In this document: in pieces, positions 59,539 through 64,000 of the stretch
Numbering within the stretch: position 1 is the first letter of the stretch
Layout of the letters: every line of letters starts with the position of its first letter
NCBI GenBank assembly: GCA_907163375.1
Contig: CAJQUW010015625.1
Coordinates: 124,001 to 188,000, forward strand
Origin: Prostheceraeus crozeri
Lineage: Eukaryota; Platyhelminthes; Polycladida; Euryleptidae
Direction: 5' to 3'
DNA: 64,000 nt
Notes under the pieces: model-generated
Database searches by the model: none
The model's input: the letters and a program-made list of their open reading frames with translations, nothing else
Told to the model about the DNA's origin: nothing
Program-made: the position numbers and the translations under genes

Positions 59539-59545
59539 CTGATGA

Positions 59546-60180
59546 AACGAAAAGATGGCATTACGAGACTCCGAGAGCTCAAAGATGCAGATGCGACTCT
59601 GAAAATTCTCCTGGCTGAAAAGTCGAAACAAATGGATAAAATAATCAAGAATTAAACAGACTATCTCAAACTCTGTGAAGAGAGAGATCATTATTGACCT
59701 TGACAGTGACGATTATATCACTGTATTGTTCCTAAAATGAAATGATTTTCTTATACTCTGCCACGTAATATACGTAGGGCCGACAACATGCAGCCAAATG
59801 AACAGTGCATTTTTAGCATTTTGAGATATATTCAGTTGACCATCATGTTATATGCAATGTGCATTTACGGGCTCAAAAGCTACAGGAAGATTATGCAATT
59901 CAAATATAATGTTATTTATAATCACGCATTAATGAAGTAGTAACTTCTTTCGAATGGGGGGAAAAGCACGAAAATTCTGAAAATTCCAAATTCGACCACA
60001 GCATTAAAAAAGATATGGTATTTTATTCATTTAAAGCAACCTGTTTTACGTACGAATCTCTTCTACCTAGTGATATTAAATTCTTTAAAAAGAGTACTAC
60101 ATGATTTCCGTATGGGAATGGTCGTTCTGTTCGACACGCTTTGATTGCTATGCTCGTAAGTAGTGAAAACTGTGCCCTAC
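59546..60180. other. Stretch before the virus-like element
   Basis: A basic 36-codon run (ITRLRELKDADATLKILLAE) follows the miniature element and ends at 59655. It could be an exon tail but nothing proves it. The remaining bases show no feature, and the left terminus of the virus-like element was not identified. Confidence 0.3.
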
Positions 60181-60187
60181 TTGCGAG

Positions 60188-60312
60188 GGATAGGTACATG
60201 GATGGGTACATGTATAATTCAGTGTTATCAATAGGTGCATGGATAGGTACATGTATAATTCAGTGTTATGAATAGGAACCTGTATGACATCTGTTTTACT
60301 GGATAGGTACAT
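60188..60312. repeat. 41 bp tandem repeat
   Basis: GGTACATGTATAATTCAGTG occurs at 60205 and 60246 in units of 41 bases, with partial copies on either side containing GGATAGGTACATG. It lies 230 bases before the first gene of the virus-like element. Polinton-type elements often carry short tandem repeats near their ends, but I cannot show that this is inside the element. Confidence 0.7.
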
Positions 60313-60542
60313 GTGTTCGGTACACTCGGTTGAGTACACTGTGTTTCGGAACGTCTATGATCGAACTTGTGTGGTTTGGTTCTAAGTACTTGGGTACGTA
60401 CCGATAGACGTCCGTTGTTTGATTTTGAATGGGTTTGCTCAATTGCGACTATTGTGACTATTGCAACCATTGTAATCAAGATGACATATTGATTTTCCTT
60501 TTACGTAGACAAACTAAGCTATAAATATGAGATAGTTGTTTG

Positions 60543-61052
60543 ATGACATACATAATGATGACTAGTATCCCAACGTCGTGGGTTGTCGCAAGAGACCTTG
60601 GATATTCGTTCAAAGCTATAGAAACTGTAACAAATCTCAGTGAAAATATCAACGCTGGTGATTTAGTTGATCGACTAATGGATCTAGATGAGCATGCTAT
60701 GAATCACAATTTGGATCGTAGGTGGATAGAGGATTTCTCCATGCTGCACTGCAATGATAGTGAAATTAGGAGGATCAAATTGGAACGATATGGAAAGAAG
60801 GAGACATCTGACAGTGTTTTAATAAAAAGTTCTCCCAATAAAAGTGACTTCAGAAGGAAATTAGAAGAAGAGACATTTAAATTATTATGTGAACGGAACT
60901 GCGTTAAATGTTTTAAACAGGAACGATCCCTTCTCTTTTTACCATGTTCTCATAGCGTTATGTGTTCTACATGTTATGTACCCTTTGAAACTTCATCTTG
61001 TCCCCTTTGTGATGAAGAAATATCTTCAACAGTCACTGTATATCGTACATGA
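60543..61052 (+). CDS. IAP-type RING-finger protein of the virus-like element
   Basis: The 169-residue protein has a carboxyl-terminal C3HC4 RING: CVKC, then LPCSHSVMCSTC and CPLC (Cys120 to Cys156). It is preceded by LCERNC and followed by a short beta-type tail ending VTVYRT, exactly the layout of inhibitor-of-apoptosis RINGs, which act as ubiquitin ligases. Residues 12-48 are reminiscent of the UBA-like helices before IAP RINGs. No BIR domain is present. An anti-apoptotic or ubiquitin role is inferred from that resemblance. A TATAAATA box lies 16 bases before the ATG. Capture from a host IAP gene is likely. Confidence 0.75.
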   Translation: MTYIMMTSIPTSWVVARDLGYSFKAIETVTNLSENINAGDLVDRLMDLDEHAMNHNLDRRWIEDFSMLHCNDSEIRRIKLERYGKKETSDSVLIKSSPNKSDFRRKLEEETFKLLCERNCVKCFKQERSLLFLPCSHSVMCSTCYVPFETSSCPLCDEEISSTVTVYRT

Positions 61053-61115
61053 TGAGTCATCATGCACGTCTGTAATTGGTCACTATTGTGTCTTTGTGTG
61101 ACTTTTCTATATAAG
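61053..61115 (+). promoter_or_regulatory. TGAGTCA site and TATATAAG box before the second gene
   Basis: TGAGTCA lies at 61053-61059 inside the palindrome TGATGAGTCATCA, an AP-1-like site. TATATAAGGAGGAC starts at 61108, about 48 bases before the next ATG. The same pair of motifs precedes the fourth gene. Promoter function is inferred. Confidence 0.55.
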
Positions 61116-61162
61116 GAGGACATTGTACCGTTCTATTTCAAGCATAATTTGAGGCTAATACA

Positions 61163-61786
61163 ATGTCAATCAGCATGTCGTTCACTATCAACATTCCCAT
61201 TTCAATAATTTACCGAAGTCAACTCTTCACGGGCAATATATTTTATTCTGCCGTAAATATAACTGGCTATAAAGCGGATTTGGTGGATCTGATGGAGGAA
61301 ATAGTGAAGTATTTCCGCTGCGCAGAGGACGTTGTGGTACAGATAATGTTAATGAGAGTCGTGAACAACGCTCTTACACGAGTTGCAAGATTTTGGCTCA
61401 ATGAAGTATTTCGCCCACTAGCTGAAACTGAGATTGTACCGGAATACTCTCGCTGTTGCTGCAGCAGTATCCAACGGAAACACAACACATGTCTCCATGA
61501 CATTATCACCTCCAGCTACTTTGACGAGAAGGGTGACAAATGTAAATTGGACTTGTTCAGTGGACCGCCATCAGTAAGCATCAATGTGGCTGCTCAAGGA
61601 CATTCTGAGGTAATCAGTTTGCGGGCATACTATGCCAATATTTTAAAGACTTTCCATTCAAAGCCCTGCTGTATGTGCTGTCCAATTTCAAAACATCTAA
61701 TGAAAGACATTGAGCAGCTCATAACTGCTACAAATCAGACTCTAGCCGATGTGAGTGTGTATCAGTTTCCCTCTACAACTTGTTAA
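61163..61786 (+). CDS. Unrecognised protein of the virus-like element
   Basis: This is an intact 207-residue frame that I cannot assign. It starts MSISMSFTINIPISII and has no clear signal peptide. It holds many cysteines, including a CCC cluster (RCCCSS) and a second cluster (KPCCMCCPISKH), which could bind metal or form disulfides. A middle part (residues 35-75) is predicted by eye to be helical. It follows a TATATAAG promoter-like box and is 110 bases after the RING gene. Its place in the block suggests a structural or accessory virion role, but that is a guess. Confidence 0.6.
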   Translation: MSISMSFTINIPISIIYRSQLFTGNIFYSAVNITGYKADLVDLMEEIVKYFRCAEDVVVQIMLMRVVNNALTRVARFWLNEVFRPLAETEIVPEYSRCCCSSIQRKHNTCLHDIITSSYFDEKGDKCKLDLFSGPPSVSINVAAQGHSEVISLRAYYANILKTFHSKPCCMCCPISKHLMKDIEQLITATNQTLADVSVYQFPSTTC

Positions 61787-61914
61787 GTGTTTTGTGTAAT
61801 TTTATAAGTACCAGCAACAAACTCTGTGTGAATGCTTGTAAACTGTTGTGTATAATGTTGTAAGTACTAAGCAAAAATTGTAATTGTATTATCTATTTCC
61901 ATATTAGAATAAAA

Positions 61915-62307
61915 ATGTCTGTAAAACGGAAGGCATCTTCTCGTCAATCGGAACGGTCCTTCAAACCTTCAAGTCAGTTTAAAAAGGCGTTGCGAAAGTT
62001 AAACAGGATACATGATAATAAGAAGAAGTGTAAATTAATTCAAAATTTAAGTGATGATTTCATTCGTGATTTAGCTTTTGCAATACACAAATGTCTACCT
62101 ATTTACAAGCCTCTATTGAATGCTGGCCCTTTGAATAGCATAAAAAAGTTTTCAAATCCAAGGAGTAGTGATAAGAAAAGGCGAAACTTAATTCAGCGCG
62201 GTGGTGGTGGGTTTCTAAGTATGTTAAATGATATTGGAAACAGTATTAATGGTGTAATCAATAGTCCGCTTGGAAGGATTGCAGCAACTGCTGCAATGTT
62301 AGTATAA
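61915..62307 (+). CDS. Small basic protein with glycine-rich hydrophobic tail (pX-like)
   Basis: The protein has 130 residues. The first 90 are strongly basic (MSVKRKASSRQSERSFK and later SSDKKRRNLIQRGGGG), suitable for binding DNA. The last 35 (GFLSMLNDIGNSINGVINS, then GRIAATAAMLV) form a hydrophobic, glycine-containing segment. That layout matches adenovirus-type core/pX and membrane-active minor capsid proteins found in adintoviruses and Polintons. The assignment rests on composition and gene order, not on alignment. The spacer to the next gene is 163 bases and contains its TATA box. Confidence 0.6.
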   Translation: MSVKRKASSRQSERSFKPSSQFKKALRKLNRIHDNKKKCKLIQNLSDDFIRDLAFAIHKCLPIYKPLLNAGPLNSIKKFSNPRSSDKKRRNLIQRGGGGFLSMLNDIGNSINGVINSPLGRIAATAAMLV

Positions 62308-62348
62308 CGTTAACGAATCATAAAGTGACACGTCATCACTTTGATCGA

Positions 62349-62373
62349 TGAGTCATATATAGGTGTATATAAG
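62349..62373 (+). promoter_or_regulatory. TGAGTCA site and TATATAAG box before the fourth gene
   Basis: TGAGTCA at 62349-62355 follows GATCGA, and TATATAAGGAAGAC starts at 62366. The box and its downstream AAGGANGAC match the one before the second gene, indicating a shared core-promoter design within the element. Confidence 0.55.
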
Positions 62374-62470
62374 GAAGACGCTTTCATGATATTTTATCAC
62401 TTTCAAGTGACAATTCATTTGCGCTGGTTGAAAGCTCCGAATTAGTACTTGTTGAAACGTGACTCAGAAA

Positions 62471-63193
62471 ATGTATACAATCAGAGAGGAAGGTGACGCT
62501 TTTGAGCAAGATCTCTTGAAGCTTCGTCCGACACGAAAGGTGCAAGGGATTGGAAATACATTCTACTTTCAAACCTTGAATTATGGTGATGATGGCTTTT
62601 ATCTTCAAGTTCCATTCTTCCACAGTAATGGTATGTCTACATCAGGGTATAGCAATATGAGACAAATGCGAGTGACTTTTCCAAAATGGCAACAGGTGAT
62701 TCTTAAAACTATTGACTCTTTCGCGAAAGAATGTGTTGAGCTGCCTGAAAGTGCTCCCACTCATTGGAGAAAGGCGTTAGAGGAAGGAGTTGGTTACAAG
62801 GAATTGCCGGAATTCGATACACTGTTTTTAAAACTATCGGATCATTTTCAAGCATTCGATCTCTTAACAAACGCGATGGAATGTGAGGATCTCAAACGGG
62901 GTCGCTATATGGGCTTAGTGCACGTTACCGGACTTTATATTGGCTCACATGGTTCGACTGGTAAAGTCGCATCTTTACAAATGAAGGTTCTTCAACTAGT
63001 CTATGAACCACTACCAATTGATAAATGTTTAATTAACATTGATAAGACTGCTTCAAGTTATGGGAAGGAAGAGAGCAAAAAGCGAGGGCGGAAATCTAAA
63101 GATATGAATCCTAAATTGAAGTTGAAGCGCCAAGATGCTGACTTGAAAACTTTCTATAATCCTAATTGTGATGAGGAAACACAAATGTTTTGA
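62471..63193 (+). CDS. Unrecognised protein of the virus-like element
   Basis: The first ATG is at 62471, giving 240 residues (MYTIREEGDAFEQDLLKLRP). The body is mixed alpha/beta, with YMGLVHVTGLYIGSHGSTG and SLQMKVLQLVYEPLP looking like paired beta strands around a glycine loop. The carboxyl tail has a basic, nuclear-signal-like KKRGRKSKD. A nucleic-acid-binding protein (for example single-strand binding) would suit the fold and charge, but I recognise no family. AATAAA at 63233-63238, about 40 bases after the stop, gives a polyadenylation signal. Confidence 0.6.
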   Translation: MYTIREEGDAFEQDLLKLRPTRKVQGIGNTFYFQTLNYGDDGFYLQVPFFHSNGMSTSGYSNMRQMRVTFPKWQQVILKTIDSFAKECVELPESAPTHWRKALEEGVGYKELPEFDTLFLKLSDHFQAFDLLTNAMECEDLKRGRYMGLVHVTGLYIGSHGSTGKVASLQMKVLQLVYEPLPIDKCLINIDKTASSYGKEESKKRGRKSKDMNPKLKLKRQDADLKTFYNPNCDEETQMF

Positions 63194-63316
63194 TTTGTAA
63201 ATGTAACTTGAAAGTTTCTATTCTGAATGTAAATAAACGTGATCTGGAACATGTGTCTTTTGTTGTTCTAAGCAAAATTAGCGGGATGATGAGTTTAATG
63301 TTAATGGAATTATAAC

Positions 63317-63952
63317 ATGACAGATTTTCGTCTATTCACTGATCGCACAATGTGTGTCGCTGGACCAAGTCAGTCCGGTAAAACTACATTTGTAACTGAA
63401 TTGCTACAATATAGAAATGAAATGTTTAACAAGGAAATTAAGAGAGTCAAATGGTATTATGGAATATTTCAACCACAACTACATTCTGCACTTCGCCAGA
63501 AAGGTTATGAGGTGAAGCACGGGTTGCCATCAACTGAGGATATCAAAGCAGGTGACTTACTAGTATTAGAGGATCTATTACGTGAAAGCAAATCTTCAAA
63601 GGATGTAACTGAAATGTTCATTCAAACTGCACATCATAGGGAAGCTTTTATTATCTACATCACCCAAAACATCTTCGATGGAGGGAAAGAGCAAAGAACT
63701 AGAAGTTTGAATACACATTATTTGGCAATTTTTAAAAATCCAAGAGATAGCAGTCAGATACATTATCTCAGTAGACAGATATTACCTCAAAAACCTAAAG
63801 TACTTTCAAAAATATATGAAGATGTAACAAAGAATCCACATGGTTATCTATTTATTGATCTAACCCAGGAATGTCCGGAACGACTTCGATTTCGAACAAA
63901 TATCATACCTAATTCCGCTGTACCAATGACAGTTTTCTCGGTTCACAGTTAG
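63317..63952 (+). CDS. Polinton/adintovirus-type packaging ATPase (FtsK/HerA family)
   Basis: The intact 211-residue protein has Walker A GPSQSGKT (residues 16-23), a Walker B-like LLVLEDLL (81-88) and the sensor motif YITQN (114-118). It continues RTRSLNTHYLAIFKNPRD and then RQILPQ, the signature stretch of Polinton/adintovirus ATPases (rt.SLN.hYlvlFKNPRD). This enzyme powers DNA packaging into capsids in related viruses. It closes the visible block; stop at 63950-63952. It strongly supports the virus-like nature of the element. Confidence 0.92.
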   Translation: MTDFRLFTDRTMCVAGPSQSGKTTFVTELLQYRNEMFNKEIKRVKWYYGIFQPQLHSALRQKGYEVKHGLPSTEDIKAGDLLVLEDLLRESKSSKDVTEMFIQTAHHREAFIIYITQNIFDGGKEQRTRSLNTHYLAIFKNPRDSSQIHYLSRQILPQKPKVLSKIYEDVTKNPHGYLFIDLTQECPERLRFRTNIIPNSAVPMTVFSVHS

Positions 63953-64000
63953 TTTTAAGCAATGTACTTTGTTGCCTTATTATTTTCAAACATGTCGTAT

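Larger units (their letters stand above)
60500..64000 (+). mobile_element. Polinton/adintovirus-type virus-like element, left part (runs off window)
   Basis: Five closely spaced plus-strand genes with spacers of about 110 to 165 bases form a compact, virus-like block unlike anything else in the window. The last encodes a packaging ATPase of the Polinton/adintovirus type, and the third a small basic protein with a glycine-rich hydrophobic tail like adenovirus pX-type core peptides. Capsid, protease, DNA polymerase and integrase genes are not in the window and would be expected to the right. The visible part looks whole, with no breaks seen, so the insertion is probably young. The left boundary is uncertain. 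Confidence 0.85.

Noticed and set aside
59344-59655. 103-codon frame
   Set aside because: It crosses the right end of a miniature transposon and has no recognisable domain; at most its last 36 codons could be an exon tail.

Overview
The window is eukaryotic nuclear DNA: AT-rich, with spliced genes, long introns and many transposons. It is probably from an invertebrate animal. The host gene that best fits this is a germline DEAD-box helicase of the Vasa/DDX4 type with seven CCHC zinc knuckles; knuckle-bearing Vasa proteins are known from several invertebrate groups, including echinoderms, tunicates, cnidarians, molluscs, nematodes and crustaceans. I cannot assign a phylum with confidence.

Only two host protein genes are clear. 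Vasa lies on the minus strand; its last four coding exons span 26475 down to 12493, and its amino end lies upstream of 26475 and was not found. LRRC57, a small leucine-rich repeat protein, is a single open exon at 44038-44748 on the plus strand.

Almost everything else is mobile DNA. From left to right: a 5.8 kb element with TA duplications and GTCGCC-rich ends (626-6423), carrying a hAT miniature element; a 314 bp tandem duplication near 9 kb; a piggyBac deletion derivative with TTAA ends (10760-12121). The 8 kb Vasa intron holds two nests of one hAT element inside another (17135-20248 and 20358-23636). An apparently intact pogo-like element lies at 27985-32317. A second, nearly identical copy of the inner hAT transposon lies at 36058-38324. 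Further right are remnants of Tc1/mariner, hAT, piggyBac, a Penelope-like element and a LINE, a 3.8 kb fold-back element with arms of about 775 bp (51703-55528), and a small hAT derivative inserted in a Tc1/mariner-type remnant (56115-57030).

The last 3.5 kb (about 60.5 kb to the window edge) is different. It is a compact row of five intact, same-strand, closely spaced genes: an IAP-type RING protein, two unrecognised proteins, a small basic protein with a glycine-rich hydrophobic tail, and a packaging ATPase of the kind found in Polintons/adintoviruses. This is the visible part of a virus-like Polinton/adintovirus element that runs off the right edge. Two of its genes follow similar modules of a TGAGTCA site and a TATATAAG box.

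Boundaries given for transposons come from terminal inverted repeats and target-site duplications read by eye. Family names rest on recognising protein motifs, without any database search.
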